Assembly (NCBI RefSeq): GCF_003337315.1
Contig: NZ_QPJV01000016.1
Location: forward strand, 1-60,420
Direction: 5' to 3'
DNA length: 60,420 nt
Origin: Vagococcus fluvialis
GTDB lineage: Bacteria > Bacillota > Bacilli > Lactobacillales > Vagococcaceae
The notes below the pieces were generated by a model, which saw nothing but the letters and a program-made list of their open reading frames with translations, had not been told where the DNA came from and searched no databases. Positions 1 through 9,182 of this stretch are shown here, piece after piece (positions within the stretch are counted from its first letter, which is position 1; the number at the start of each line of letters is the position of its first letter). Both the position numbers and the translations under genes were made by a program.

Positions 1-231
1 CTATTATTTTTAGGTTTATTTAAGTTGCTTAAAAATAAATATCAAAATCAAAAAGTATTTAATAACTTTCACTTGACTATTTAATAGCTAGCTTTTAAGT
101 ATTGTTAACAATAATAACGAACTTACAAACAAAAGAGAAGTCGAAATTAAGAAATAAAACAGAATTCTTTTATTAATTCTACATTTTAATTTGTTATTCT
201 CTATTTGAATTAGAAAAGAAGGGGATTTTTT
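1..231. other. Noncoding leader before the first gene
   Basis: AT-rich stretch with no convincing reading frame. It ends in a purine-rich ribosome binding site (AGAAGGGG) eight bases before the ATG at 232. A promoter for the following two-gene unit is expected here, but no clear -35/-10 pair stands out. Confidence 0.4.
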
Positions 232-780
232 ATGGGGATTATGGTTAGTTTAATTTTACTTATCTTATTTTTTATCCGACATGCCAAAACCTTAGATATT
301 AAATACATGATAGTTAGCGTGATTTTTGTCCTTTATGTAAGTGTCATGTTGTCTGAAGTTGTTGGTTTTCCAAATATCCCTGATATCAAAGCTAAGTTAT
401 TAACAGGGCAAGCTATTTATGTACCTATTGTTAATAAGATTCCTTTTAGTGCAGGAGTTGACTTATCCACATGGTTAAATATTATTGCTTTTTTTCCTTT
501 TGGAATGTTATTAGTCATCATGTGGAAAAGATTTGAATTCTTTTTTTTAACGTTATCCACAGGTTTTTTATTTTCAGTGATAATTGAAGTGGGTCAGTTA
601 TTTACATTACATAGGCAAACTGACGTAAATGATTTGATTATGAATACTCTCGGTGTTTTCTTAGGTTGGCTTTTTGCTAAATATGTTTGGCAGCTTAGAG
701 TCAGACGCTTAGAAGGAAAAAATCAAGACTGGTTAAGATTTATGTCTTATTCTTTTGTCGGTATTTTTATATTTGGTTAG
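232..780 (+). CDS. VanZ-like integral membrane protein
   Basis: 182-residue polytopic membrane protein with about five hydrophobic segments. It has the two VanZ-family signatures: an N-x(4)-FPFG stretch near residues 82-90, and a conserved R-x(2)-D-x(2)-D-x(3)-N-x(2)-G-x(3)-G pattern near 128-145. VanZ proteins lie in the cytoplasmic membrane. The founding member raises teicoplanin resistance, but most chromosomal homologues have no known job. The next gene, a D,D-carboxypeptidase, starts 28 bases downstream in the same direction, which suggests co-transcription and an envelope role. Family membership is well supported; any link to glycopeptides is inference. Confidence 0.8.
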   Translation: MGIMVSLILLILFFIRHAKTLDIKYMIVSVIFVLYVSVMLSEVVGFPNIPDIKAKLLTGQAIYVPIVNKIPFSAGVDLSTWLNIIAFFPFGMLLVIMWKRFEFFFLTLSTGFLFSVIIEVGQLFTLHRQTDVNDLIMNTLGVFLGWLFAKYVWQLRVRRLEGKNQDWLRFMSYSFVGIFIFG

Positions 781-808
781 TTAAAAAAGTGTGAAAGAGG
801 TTAGTTCT

Positions 809-1714
809 ATGAAAAAAATATTAAGTTTATTAGTTATTTGTATTGTTTTAGGTGGTGGTGGTTATTATGTCTGGGCAACAAAGTTTAACGATGGTTTTTC
901 AGATATTATTAAAACCAGTGAAACATCAAAAATTAAATTACCAAGTGATATCCATAGTAAAACAATCTTACTTCAAAATCTGAGTACTGGTGAGATGTTA
1001 ATCGAAAAAAATGAAACTAAAGAAGTTGAAATTGCTTCGTTAACAAAACTGATTACCGCTTATTTGTTACTTGAAGCGGAAACTAATTTAGAAAAAACAG
1101 TAACGATTGATCAACGAATTATTGATGATTTGATGGCAGAAGGAGCTTCTTTATCTGGTTATAGATCAGGAGATGAGTTAACAATTGAAGATTTAGCATA
1201 TGGAATTGTTTTACCATCAGGTGGAGATGCAGCTCTTGTTGCAGCAAATTATGTTGCCGATAGTGAGAAAGCTTTCGTAGAAAAAATGAATCAGCTGGCT
1301 AAAGAACTAAAAATGATAAACATACATTTTAAAAATTCAACAGGTTTAGATGCTAGAAATCATTATTCAACTGTTGAGGATTTAAGTAAGTTTATGAATG
1401 TTGCTTTAAAAAATCAAAATTTTAGAAAATTAGTAACAACAACAACGTATCAAACAGATGGAACAATTTATACACCAGAAGGTTATTATATAGAGAGTAC
1501 AATGTTAAAAGGTTTAGCAGATTTAAGTATTGCCAATGGCCAAATTTTAGGTGGAAAAACAGGATACACTAAAAAAGCAGAGCAATGTTTAATTAGTTTA
1601 GCAGAAATTGAAGGAGAATATTATCTTTTAATTACAACAGGGGCAGATGGGAATCCTTTTACAGAACAATATAATATGGCAGACGCAAGACTCATTTATG
1701 AGACAATTGGGTAA
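809..1714 (+). CDS. Serine-type D-alanyl-D-alanine carboxypeptidase (PBP5/DacA family)
   Basis: 301 residues with a single N-terminal membrane segment (residues 3-23). The penicillin-binding motifs are all present: SLTK (77-80) with the nucleophilic serine, SGG (137-139) in the SxN position, and KTG (250-252). It should trim the terminal D-alanine from peptidoglycan pentapeptides outside the cell. There is no obvious C-terminal amphipathic anchor, so the N-terminal helix probably holds it to the membrane. The ATG at 809 is preferred over the GTG at 791 because AAAGAGG lies eight bases upstream. The asparagine of SxN is replaced by glycine, a variation seen in some Lactobacillales homologues. 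It ends at a two-way terminator. Confidence 0.85.
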   Translation: MKKILSLLVICIVLGGGGYYVWATKFNDGFSDIIKTSETSKIKLPSDIHSKTILLQNLSTGEMLIEKNETKEVEIASLTKLITAYLLLEAETNLEKTVTIDQRIIDDLMAEGASLSGYRSGDELTIEDLAYGIVLPSGGDAALVAANYVADSEKAFVEKMNQLAKELKMINIHFKNSTGLDARNHYSTVEDLSKFMNVALKNQNFRKLVTTTTYQTDGTIYTPEGYYIESTMLKGLADLSIANGQILGGKTGYTKKAEQCLISLAEIEGEYYLLITTGADGNPFTEQYNMADARLIYETIG

Positions 1715-1721
1715 AAATAAA

Positions 1722-1763
1722 AAACCGCAGAAACACTTTTATAAGTGCTTCTGTGGTTTTTTT
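1722..1763. terminator. Bidirectional terminator between dac-like gene and ytqB
   Basis: Long hairpin (AACCGCAGAAACACTT pairs with AAGTGCTTCTGTGGTT) flanked by A-runs on the left and T-runs on the right. It can end both the rightward carboxypeptidase transcript and the leftward ytqA-ytqB transcript, and it overlaps the 3' end of ytqB. Confidence 0.85.
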
Positions 1764-2317
1764 TCAATACAAATTAGTGATGGTGGGTTGTTTCGTTGAT
1801 TAATAAATTGATAACTTAAAACACTGTAAACGTCTTGTGGTAGAGACTCTACAAAATTTAAGACCTTTTGTTTCTCAATTTTTCCAGCATCGTGTCCATC
1901 ATAAATAACTAAGACAATTCGTCCCAATTCTTTAAGACGTAATAGTAGTTCCTCAAGAGCTTTAATGGTAGTTGCTTCATGGGTAACAATCGATTTATCA
2001 CTTTTAGGTAAGTAACCTAAATTAAAAACAGCAGAACTGATTTGTTCTGTTATATCAATAACTGCCCCAAGATTTTCATGACCTGTTAAGTGTAGCTTGG
2101 TTTGTTTTTCACAGTGATGTTCTTTGATTTTTTGCGAGGTATTTTCTAGTGCTTGCCCTTGAACATCAAAAGCGTGAACATAGCCATCTTCACCAACTAA
2201 TTTAGCTAAAAATAAAGTATCGTTTCCATTACCCATAGTAGAATCGACTACTGTATCACCTGGATTAATAACTTCTTTAAGCAACTCATGACTGTAATGC
2301 AATGATCTTTTAAGCAT
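1739..2317 (-). CDS. ytqB: Class I SAM-dependent rRNA methylase-like protein, YtqB family
   Basis: Small Rossmann-fold methyltransferase of the YtqB (rRNA_methylase, PF06962) family. The SAM-binding loop DSTMGNGND lies near residues 25-33, followed by an acidic strand end (FDVQ) and the family motif NLGYLP. B. subtilis YtqB binds SAM, but its substrate was unknown to me. The ATG at 2317 is chosen because AAGGA sits nine bases upstream and the product then begins like other family members. A longer frame starts at 2341. It overlaps the end of the upstream radical-SAM gene by a few bases, so the two are translationally coupled, as in Bacillus. Confidence 0.85.
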   Translation of the reverse strand: MLKRSLHYSHELLKEVINPGDTVVDSTMGNGNDTLFLAKLVGEDGYVHAFDVQGQALENTSQKIKEHHCEKQTKLHLTGHENLGAVIDITEQISSAVFNLGYLPKSDKSIVTHEATTIKALEELLLRLKELGRIVLVIYDGHDAGKIEKQKVLNFVESLPQDVYSVLSYQFINQRNNPPSLICIEKKPQKHL

Positions 2318-3275
2318 AGACTTTAGTTCCTTTTTTGCCATTTGCGTAGATTCCTTGATAGGTTCCGCGGCGTGTTAATTCAGTATCAAAACCGTTTAAG
2401 ACTTCCCATTTTTTCAAGCTCCACATAGGTCCGATGATTGTATCTCTTGGAGCATCCCCTGTTAAGCGGTGAATAATAATATCAGAAGGAATGATTTCAA
2501 GTTGGTCACAAATCAACTGAGTGTAGTCATGTTGGGTTAAAAGTTGTAAGCGGCCTGCTAGATAATCTTTTTCCATTCGCGTATTAGTCATTAAATGAAG
2601 TAAGTGCAGTTTAATTCCCTGAATGTCAGAGTCAGTAACAGTTCGTCTAACATTTTCCATCATCATGTCATAACTTTCACCAGGTAAGCCGTTAATTAAA
2701 TGAGTACAAACATTAATATTATGTTTTCTTAATTTAGCGACACCATCTAAATAGGTTTGATAATCATGAGCACGGTTAATCAAATCACTAGTGTGCTCAT
2801 AAGTTGTTTGAAGTCCTAATTCAACCCACAAGTAAAGTCTTTTATTTAATTCCGCTAAGTACTCAACCACTTCATCTGGTAAACAGTCAGGTCTTGTACC
2901 AATAGAAAGACCAACGACACCTTTTTCATTAATGACTTGCTCAAAACGATGTTTAATAACTTCAATAGGAGCATGAGTATTTGTAAAATTTTGAAAATAA
3001 ACAATATACTCTGTTGTCCCTGGCCATTTGCGATGCATTTGGTCAATTTCTTTTCTAAACTGGATTGGAAGAGGATCGCTTGGTGCTACAATCATATCTC
3101 CAGAGCCAGAAACACTACAAAATGTACAACCTCCGTGAGCTACAGTCCCATCACGATTGGGACAATCGAATCCGCCATCAATAGGCACCTTAAAAATTTT
3201 TGCATCAAACTGCTCTCTTAAAGCTGCGTTCCAAGTGTAGTAACGTTTACTATCTCCTTTTTCAAAAGTGAACAT
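2310..3275 (-). CDS. ytqA: Radical SAM protein, YtqA / TIGR01212 family
   Basis: 321 residues. Cysteines C38, C50 and C53 form the iron-sulfur cluster motif of this family (C-x11-C-x2-C), with GGCTFCS typical of the TIGR01212 group. Later parts, such as WVELGLQT and HLINGLPGE, match the radical-SAM barrel. The reaction is not established; the persistent pairing with the YtqB methylase suggests a shared RNA-modification pathway. It is the first gene of a leftward pair and overlaps ytqB. Confidence 0.85.
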   Translation of the reverse strand: MFTFEKGDSKRYYTWNAALREQFDAKIFKVPIDGGFDCPNRDGTVAHGGCTFCSVSGSGDMIVAPSDPLPIQFRKEIDQMHRKWPGTTEYIVYFQNFTNTHAPIEVIKHRFEQVINEKGVVGLSIGTRPDCLPDEVVEYLAELNKRLYLWVELGLQTTYEHTSDLINRAHDYQTYLDGVAKLRKHNINVCTHLINGLPGESYDMMMENVRRTVTDSDIQGIKLHLLHLMTNTRMEKDYLAGRLQLLTQHDYTQLICDQLEIIPSDIIIHRLTGDAPRDTIIGPMWSLKKWEVLNGFDTELTRRGTYQGIYANGKKGTKVYA

Positions 3276-3290
3276 CTGTATCGATCCTTT

Positions 3291-3932
3291 CTAGTGAGTT
3301 AAAGCATCGTATTTTTTAAAGTGAGGATAAGAGAAACTTAACCAACAAAGTCCCATTGAGAACCCACCAATAATGTCAGTAGGATAATGGACCCCTAAAT
3401 AAATACGGCTTGTACCAACAGATAAAATAATTAATCCTAGTAATACTTGAAGTACTAAACAAACTGATTTGTTTTTAATAAATTTAGGTAAAAGTAAAAT
3501 TAATGTTCCATATAAAAGCATACTTCCCATAGAATGCCCACTTGGGAAACTTGTGCCACCTGCGTAAACTAAGTGTTCACCAGAAGGTCTTGGACGATTA
3601 AATAATAGTTTCAAAATAGTGTTCCCAGCACCTTGAATTAAGGCTGAGTTAATGACTAGCCACAGGGCAGCAATTTTTTCTTTAAAATAGAAGAAGAGAA
3701 TAGCAGCTAAGCCACCTGTTAGTAAAATAACTGTTAACGTATCACCAAAACGAGTCATAGTTGAAAAGAATAAAGTTTTACCACTCGTTATTGTACCACG
3801 AACTAATTGAATAATTGGTTGATCAATAGTAGCTAATAAATTGTCATTAAAAGCAACTAAGGAAGCAACTCCTGTAAAAATAAGTAAACTAATGCATGCT
3901 GTTAAATACCAATAAAATTTGTTTTTTGTCAT
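3291..3932 (-). CDS. PAP2-superfamily membrane phosphatase
   Basis: 213-residue membrane protein with about six hydrophobic segments. All three catalytic motifs of the PAP2/haloperoxidase phosphatases are present: K-x6-RP (in KLLFNRPRP), PSGH, and SR-x5-H-x3-D (SRIYLGVHYPTD). The active site would face outside. Likely substrates are undecaprenyl pyrophosphate, phosphatidylglycerophosphate or another lipid phosphate; the sequence does not decide which. It lies 16 bases upstream of ytqA on the same strand and may be cotranscribed with it. Confidence 0.85.
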   Translation of the reverse strand: MTKNKFYWYLTACISLLIFTGVASLVAFNDNLLATIDQPIIQLVRGTITSGKTLFFSTMTRFGDTLTVILLTGGLAAILFFYFKEKIAALWLVINSALIQGAGNTILKLLFNRPRPSGEHLVYAGGTSFPSGHSMGSMLLYGTLILLLPKFIKNKSVCLVLQVLLGLIILSVGTSRIYLGVHYPTDIIGGFSMGLCWLSFSYPHFKKYDALTH

Positions 3933-3956
3933 AAAAACCTCCGATAATAAAAATAA

Positions 3957-3978
3957 AGAGGCCCTAGATTAGGGCCTC
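3957..3978 (-). terminator. Terminator of the DUF1700-DUF4097 operon
   Basis: Perfect GC-rich hairpin GAGGCCCTA-ATCTA-GGGCCTC followed on the minus strand by a T-rich tract. It sits 18 bases after the DUF4097 stop codon and before the PAP2 gene. Confidence 0.8.
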
Positions 3979-3996
3979 ATATATTATAACACGATT

Positions 3997-5046
3997 TTAG
4001 TCGTTGCCGTACTCAGTATCGTCTTCATCAAGCTCATTTACGTTGATATCTCCATTCTTAGAAACAGCTTTAATGGTGTTAACACCTTTGTCTCTAGAGA
4101 ATTTTGTTTCAGATGATAAGTTTTCATTAAATATAGAAACAACTCCTAAATGAGTAGAAAAATCAACTTTGTTTCGCTCATAAGACCGTTTGTCAACTTC
4201 AATAAAAATATTTCCGTGAACTGTTTCAGCACTAACATCATAATTGACTTGATTGGAATGGAAAGTAATATCTCCATTTTTATTGTTAATGGCGACTGTT
4301 CCTTTTGTGTGATTCACGGAAGTATTTCCTGAAACATTATCAATTTTCAAGTTACCTTTAGTATTTCCTGTTGTCATGTCTCCATTTTTCAATTCTGCTG
4401 TTAAGTTCGAAAAAGAAGTATCTTCAACAGTGATATTACCATTAGTTGAGTTTAAAGCTAAATCCTTTTCAATTTTTGCGTCATAAAGATAAATATCTCC
4501 ATGACTACTATTAATTGTTAATTCCTCAGTTGTTAAGTCATTAGCATCTACTGAACCATATTTTGTTTCAACATCTAGATTTGTTAAAATTAATCCGTAA
4601 GTACTAATATCTAAGTTGTTTCCTTTAATTGTAATTTTTTTATAATTTTCAGGCAGACCAAGAGAAATACTATCATCATAAATATCCCCAAAACTAAAAA
4701 TAGCTGGTTGAATTCTTTGTTGCATATTCTTATTATCAATTGTTACGATAGTCTTATTACCGTCTTTTTTAATATCCCACGTTGTTTGGTTTTCTTTCGT
4801 GTTGCCATAACTTAAGCCTTGTTTTCTCATATGAACATAATCATCTTGAGAAGTACTTAAATATAAAGTCGCACGGTTTTTAATGTTTAAAACCAATTCT
4901 TCTGAGTTATCGTATTTGAATTTTTTATTAACGTCACTCTTAGCACGCTCTGCTTCTAGTTTTTGGAAGTAAAAAATACTTCCTGAGGCACCTGTAATAA
5001 TTAAGAGAAAAGCCATAATTAAAACAAACCATGTTCTTTTTTTCAT
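3997..5046 (-). CDS. DUF4097-family membrane-anchored protein
   Basis: 349 residues. After one N-terminal transmembrane segment (about 5-25), most of the protein consists of short alternating strands with recurring N-G-D/N and G-N/D-I patterns. This is typical of the DUF4097 right-handed beta-helix domain, here placed outside the membrane. In enterococci the envelope-stress protein LiaX carries a DUF4097 domain, but this protein cannot be equated with LiaX from sequence alone. The ATG at 5046 is preferred over 5082 because AAGGAG precedes it. It overlaps the upstream DUF1700 gene by four bases (ATGA). A role in envelope sensing is inference. Confidence 0.7.
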   Translation of the reverse strand: MKKRTWFVLIMAFLLIITGASGSIFYFQKLEAERAKSDVNKKFKYDNSEELVLNIKNRATLYLSTSQDDYVHMRKQGLSYGNTKENQTTWDIKKDGNKTIVTIDNKNMQQRIQPAIFSFGDIYDDSISLGLPENYKKITIKGNNLDISTYGLILTNLDVETKYGSVDANDLTTEELTINSSHGDIYLYDAKIEKDLALNSTNGNITVEDTSFSNLTAELKNGDMTTGNTKGNLKIDNVSGNTSVNHTKGTVAINNKNGDITFHSNQVNYDVSAETVHGNIFIEVDKRSYERNKVDFSTHLGVVSIFNENLSSETKFSRDKGVNTIKAVSKNGDINVNELDEDDTEYGND

Positions 5047-5690
5047 AGGGCGCGATCTCCTTTCAATACTTGTAAATTCCACTTAGAGTAAGTTTTAAGT
5101 AAATTGAAAGAAACTTTTGAGAATGGCACCATAATTAGGAGTCCAATAAGTCCGATACCACAAAGAAGGATGGACATGAAAAATTGGAATAAACCATAAA
5201 AAGCTGTTAATTGTAATAAACTGTACACACCTAAGATAGGACTAAAAATGAAACTTAAGCTAATCATCCATCCAACAAATAGAGAAATTCCCCAAGTTAG
5301 AATTAGCCAAAACATGAAAAATAAGTTGAGGAAAATAATTCCTGTGATTTGGAAGAAACGGATAAAACCAGAACTTGGCTCTCTGTATACATTTTCGTTA
5401 TTAGAGTAGTAAGGGTGTGAATTATTGTAATCTGCTGTTTGTTTAGGCATTTCTACCCAGTCATTATTTTCTGTTGGATTTTCTTTTAATTTCAAATTAA
5501 ATTCTTTTAAAATCGCACTAGCAATCTCTTTAGGAGAATCTAGCTCTTTAGTGATTTGATATTCAGTTAGCCCTTGAGTCATTTTTTCAGTGAACAAATC
5601 ATCGTATTTAGCTAATATAGCTTGCTGATCTACAAGAGAAAGTTGACGTAAGTGCAATTTTAATTCAATTAAAAAATGCTCTTTATTCAT
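5043..5690 (-). CDS. DUF1700 (HAAS-type) membrane protein
   Basis: 215 residues. The N-terminal 65 residues form the helical HAAS/DUF1700 domain (beginning MNKEHFLIELKLHLRQL, with a YDDLF motif). A polar linker follows, then about three transmembrane helices (residues 115-205). In Firmicutes such proteins pair with DUF4097 partners and often a PadR regulator; no PadR gene is present here. The start at 5690 has GGAAAGG eight bases upstream, while the alternative at 5711 has no site. It is coupled to the DUF4097 gene by an ATGA overlap. Confidence 0.7.
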   Translation of the reverse strand: MNKEHFLIELKLHLRQLSLVDQQAILAKYDDLFTEKMTQGLTEYQITKELDSPKEIASAILKEFNLKLKENPTENNDWVEMPKQTADYNNSHPYYSNNENVYREPSSGFIRFFQITGIIFLNLFFMFWLILTWGISLFVGWMISLSFIFSPILGVYSLLQLTAFYGLFQFFMSILLCGIGLIGLLIMVPFSKVSFNLLKTYSKWNLQVLKGDRAL

Positions 5691-5967
5691 ATCATAATCC
5701 TTTCCAATCATTCTATTAATGTAAATATACAGTCTTAAACAGTTGATAACAAGGTGTTTAGACGAAAATCGGACTAAAGTATGAGCAACTTTTTAAATTA
5801 AACAACTGACGTATTTTAATTTAATATTTCTAACAGATTACAAATTATTAATAGTACCTCGAAAACCTTGAATTATGCGCATTAAGATGATTTAATAAAA
5901 GTGGACTATATGAAAAAATTAACATGAGCATGTTGTCGCTAAAATAGGGTAAAGGATGGAAATATAA

Positions 5968-8865
5968 ATGAAAAAGAATGTCTCAAATAATTTATTAACT
6001 AAACCACCAGTTCTTAAAAATGTTTCACTTATTGGAACAACGATGATGATTTCTTCATCTATTTTAATTCCTGGAGTTACAACAAAAGCTTATGCAGATG
6101 CAGCCAAGGATTTTACAGAAGCAACAGTTAATGAAATGGATCAAGAGAATAAAGCACCAATGAGTTTAAATAACTTTGTTATGCCATCTCTTGTTAAAGA
6201 AGAAGAAAATAATTTTGATATGAACATTGCGTTAAACGCGCAAACAACTGAAAGTTTAGATACTGTTATTCAAGTTTCACCAAACGTTACACTAAATTGG
6301 GATGAAACTAAAAAAGAAATCAAAGATGAGTTAGGTAATGTTGTAGGAATCTACACATTAGATAGTGCACTCAATCAAATTAAATTAACATTTACTGGTA
6401 GTGGCTTTACACAAGCTAAACTAGTTGTACCAGGATCTTTGAAAAAGTTTGACTTAACTGAACAAGTGGCGACACTTTCTATTGGAGAAAACATGGTATC
6501 ACAAAATATTACTACCCAACGTCATGTTGAGGAGGTTGTTGAAGAGACAGCAGAATCAACTGATGAAAGCATTACTGAAGAAACAGAAAAACCAGTTGAG
6601 GAATCAAGTGAATCAACAACAGAATCAGAAAATACAACAGAAGAGTCAGCAAAAGAGGAAGTAGTAGAATCAACAGAAGAAAAAACAGAGGAAACGTCAA
6701 GTTCTTCTTCAGAAAAAGAAACTTCAACAAGTGAGTCAACTGAAGTAGACGAAACAAGTGAAACTACTGAAGAATCGACAACGGAAGAAACACAAATAAC
6801 AACAGAAGAATCTGAGTCGACATCAGAGACAGAAAATTCGACAGAAGAATCAACAAAAGAAGAAGTTGTTGAAGAGTCAAAAGAGGAAGTTGTTAAAGAA
6901 ACACCAAAAGCAGCTAAAGTTCAAGCTCAGTCTGCACCAGTTAGTGCACCATTAATGGGACTACGTACCTTAAGAGCTGCAACACCTCAAGCGCAGTTTA
7001 TTGAAAATACAGCTTACCATGCTCAGTCAGTGGCTGGTCCTAATGACTTATACGCATCAGTTATGATTGCCCAAGCCATTTTAGAAAGTGGTTATGGATC
7101 AAGTTCACTTTCTTCACCTCCAAACCATAATTTATTTGGTATAAAAGGAGCATATAACGGTCAATCAGTAACTATGCAAACATGGGAACATTTCAATGGG
7201 CAAGATGTTATTATCAATGCTAAATTTAGAAAATATCCATCTTATAGAGAGTCATTTGAAGACAATGCTCGTGTATTAAAAACAACATCATTTTCACCAG
7301 GAAACTATTTCTATTCAGGTGCTTGGAAATCTAATACTAATACGTATCAAGATGCTACAAGATGGTTAACAGGTCGTTACGCAACAGACCCTAACTACAA
7401 CGTTAAATTAAACAACTTAATTGTAACTCACAATTTAACACAATATGACACACCAGGTTCTGGTAATGGCAATAACTCGAATAACAATAATGGTGGAAAT
7501 AATAACAACAATGCGAATCAAGGTAAAACTCGTACAGTTGTTTCAGGAGACACATTGTCTGGAATTGCTAGAAAATATGGTGTGACAGTTGCACAACTGA
7601 AACAATGGAACAACTTGAAGAGTGATTTAATTCACCCTGGTCAAGTATTAAAAGTATCAGGTGATAACACATCAAATGTGAAGCCATCTACTGACAATAA
7701 CAACAACAATAATACAAATAAACCAGGTGGAGAAAAACCTACTAATGGAACAAAACACACAGTGAAAAGTGGAGAAACATTGTATGGTATTTCTTTAAAA
7801 TATGGTGTGACAGTTGCTCAGATTAAGCAATGGAATAATCTAAAAAATGATATTATTTATGTGGGACAAAGTTTAATTGTTTCTAGTAATGGCTCATCAA
7901 ACAATCAAACGGAAAAACCGACAACACCAACGAATCCAACAACACCAAATACAAATTCGCAAAAACACACAGTGAAAAGTGGAGATACATTATCTGGTAT
8001 TGCATGGAAATATGGTGTAACAGTAGCACAATTGAAACAATGGAATAACTTAAAGAGTGATATTATTTACGTTGGTCAAACATTGATTGTTAAAGGTGGC
8101 TCATCAAACAATCAAACAGAAAAACCAACGAAACCGACAACGCCAAATACAAATTCGCAAAAACACACAGTGAAAAGTGGAGATACATTATCTGGTATTG
8201 CATGGAAATATGGTGTAACAGTAGCACAATTGAAACAATGGAATAACTTAAAGAGTGATATTATTTATGTAGGCCAAACATTGGTTGTTAAAGGTGGAAC
8301 GACAAATGGTTCGTCATCTAACCAATCACAAGGCTCTCAAAATAATAATTCTTCTACAACAACGCATACAGTAAGACGTGGAGATACATTATATGGAATC
8401 AGTCTACGTTACGGTGTAAGTGTCAATGAGATAAAACAAAAAAATAACCTGACAAGTGACATGATTTACATTGGTCAAACATTAGCTATCAGTGGTTCAT
8501 CACAATCAGGGAATAAAACCAATACACAACAAACTGTTTCAACTGGAACATCATCTACTTATACTGTAAAAAGTGGTGATTCGTTATATAAAATTGCGTC
8601 ACAACATAATGTAACAGTGGATCAGTTGAAAAAAGAGAATAACTTATCTGGTGATATGATTTATGTAGGTCAAACACTAAGAATACCAGGTAAATCAGTA
8701 CAAGCACCAGTTCAAACTAATAAAAATAAACGCCATAAAGTTGTTAGTGGTGATTCATTATGGAGTCTATCTAATAAATATGGAACAAGTGTGAAACAAA
8801 TTAAAGCTTGGAATAACTTAACAAGTGATGTTATCTATACAGGTCAAAATTTACGAGTAGGCTAA
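5968..8865 (+). CDS. atlA: Secreted LysM autolysin with GH73 N-acetylglucosaminidase domain (AtlA-like)
   Basis: 965 residues, secreted. Order of parts: signal peptide (1-43, cleavage probably near AYADA), a folded or linker region, a Glu/Ser/Thr-rich low-complexity stretch (about 190-315), a GH73 glucosaminidase domain (about 340-490), a Gly/Asn-rich linker, and seven LysM modules from about residue 520 to the end. The catalytic glutamate is expected to be E373 in ILESGYGSS. The architecture resembles E. faecalis AtlA, which cleaves glycan strands and separates daughter cells; AtlA has six LysM modules. Modules 3 and 4 are nearly identical at DNA level. Monocistronic, between divergent and convergent neighbours. 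Confidence 0.88.
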   Translation: MKKNVSNNLLTKPPVLKNVSLIGTTMMISSSILIPGVTTKAYADAAKDFTEATVNEMDQENKAPMSLNNFVMPSLVKEEENNFDMNIALNAQTTESLDTVIQVSPNVTLNWDETKKEIKDELGNVVGIYTLDSALNQIKLTFTGSGFTQAKLVVPGSLKKFDLTEQVATLSIGENMVSQNITTQRHVEEVVEETAESTDESITEETEKPVEESSESTTESENTTEESAKEEVVESTEEKTEETSSSSSEKETSTSESTEVDETSETTEESTTEETQITTEESESTSETENSTEESTKEEVVEESKEEVVKETPKAAKVQAQSAPVSAPLMGLRTLRAATPQAQFIENTAYHAQSVAGPNDLYASVMIAQAILESGYGSSSLSSPPNHNLFGIKGAYNGQSVTMQTWEHFNGQDVIINAKFRKYPSYRESFEDNARVLKTTSFSPGNYFYSGAWKSNTNTYQDATRWLTGRYATDPNYNVKLNNLIVTHNLTQYDTPGSGNGNNSNNNNGGNNNNNANQGKTRTVVSGDTLSGIARKYGVTVAQLKQWNNLKSDLIHPGQVLKVSGDNTSNVKPSTDNNNNNNTNKPGGEKPTNGTKHTVKSGETLYGISLKYGVTVAQIKQWNNLKNDIIYVGQSLIVSSNGSSNNQTEKPTTPTNPTTPNTNSQKHTVKSGDTLSGIAWKYGVTVAQLKQWNNLKSDIIYVGQTLIVKGGSSNNQTEKPTKPTTPNTNSQKHTVKSGDTLSGIAWKYGVTVAQLKQWNNLKSDIIYVGQTLVVKGGTTNGSSSNQSQGSQNNNSSTTTHTVRRGDTLYGISLRYGVSVNEIKQKNNLTSDMIYIGQTLAISGSSQSGNKTNTQQTVSTGTSSTYTVKSGDSLYKIASQHNVTVDQLKKENNLSGDMIYVGQTLRIPGKSVQAPVQTNKNKRHKVVSGDSLWSLSNKYGTSVKQIKAWNNLTSDVIYTGQNLRVG
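7951..8298 (+). repeat. Tandem 198-bp repeat encoding LysM modules 3 and 4
   Basis: The unit starting at 7951 recurs at 8149 with almost no change over about 150 bases, including the linker. The period is 198 bases, or 66 codons, so module number can change without a frameshift. The other LysM units are more diverged. Confidence 0.8.
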
Positions 8866-8887
8866 TTTTTTGAGTTTGTCTATTTAG

Positions 8888-8916
8888 TTGAAAAGTAAAA
8901 ATGATTCTGTTATCAT
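8888..8916 (+). promoter_or_regulatory. Promoter of the leuS T-box transcript
   Basis: TTGAAA at 8888-8893 and TATCAT at 8911-8916 are separated by exactly 17 bases. They lie just upstream of the T-box leader, and transcription would begin near 8923. Confidence 0.55.
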
Positions 8917-8937
8917 GAGCTTAATATTTAAAACAAT

Positions 8938-9160
8938 GATGAGAAGTAGTAAGGTGGAAGCTTTTTTAGAGAGTGTGTGGTTGGTGAAAACACATAAAGA
9001 TTAGAAATCTGAACTTAGCTCTGAGTTTGCTATTATAGCCGGGATCAACCCGTTATCATGAGATAGAGATGCTAGATTTATTTAGCATAAAAATAGGTGG
9101 TACCACGTTAGAAATCAACGTCCTATAAAAGCTTTTTTAGGCTTTTATAGGGCTTTTTTT
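8938..9160 (+). promoter_or_regulatory. Leucine T-box leader with terminator/antiterminator
   Basis: The T-box core AGGTGGTACCACG lies at 9095-9107. Upstream is a long structured stem I, and downstream a terminator hairpin with a T-run (CCTATAAAAGC pairs with GCTTTTATAGG, 9122-9160). Uncharged tRNA should stabilise the antiterminator and let leuS be transcribed. A CTT triplet followed by A at 9014-9016 could be the leucine specifier codon. The specifier assignment is tentative; the T-box itself is secure. Confidence 0.9.
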
Positions 9161-9182
9161 ATTATATTTAGGAGGAAGAAAA

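Noticed and set aside
3997-5690. LiaXYZ-type daptomycin-response operon
   Set aside because: The DUF4097 domain fits LiaX loosely, but the partner is a DUF1700 protein, not LiaY/LiaZ, so the name is not justified.
6482-6757. Overlapping reading frames in the Glu/Ser/Thr-rich part of the autolysin
   Set aside because: Low-complexity shadow frames without start signals, on both strands.
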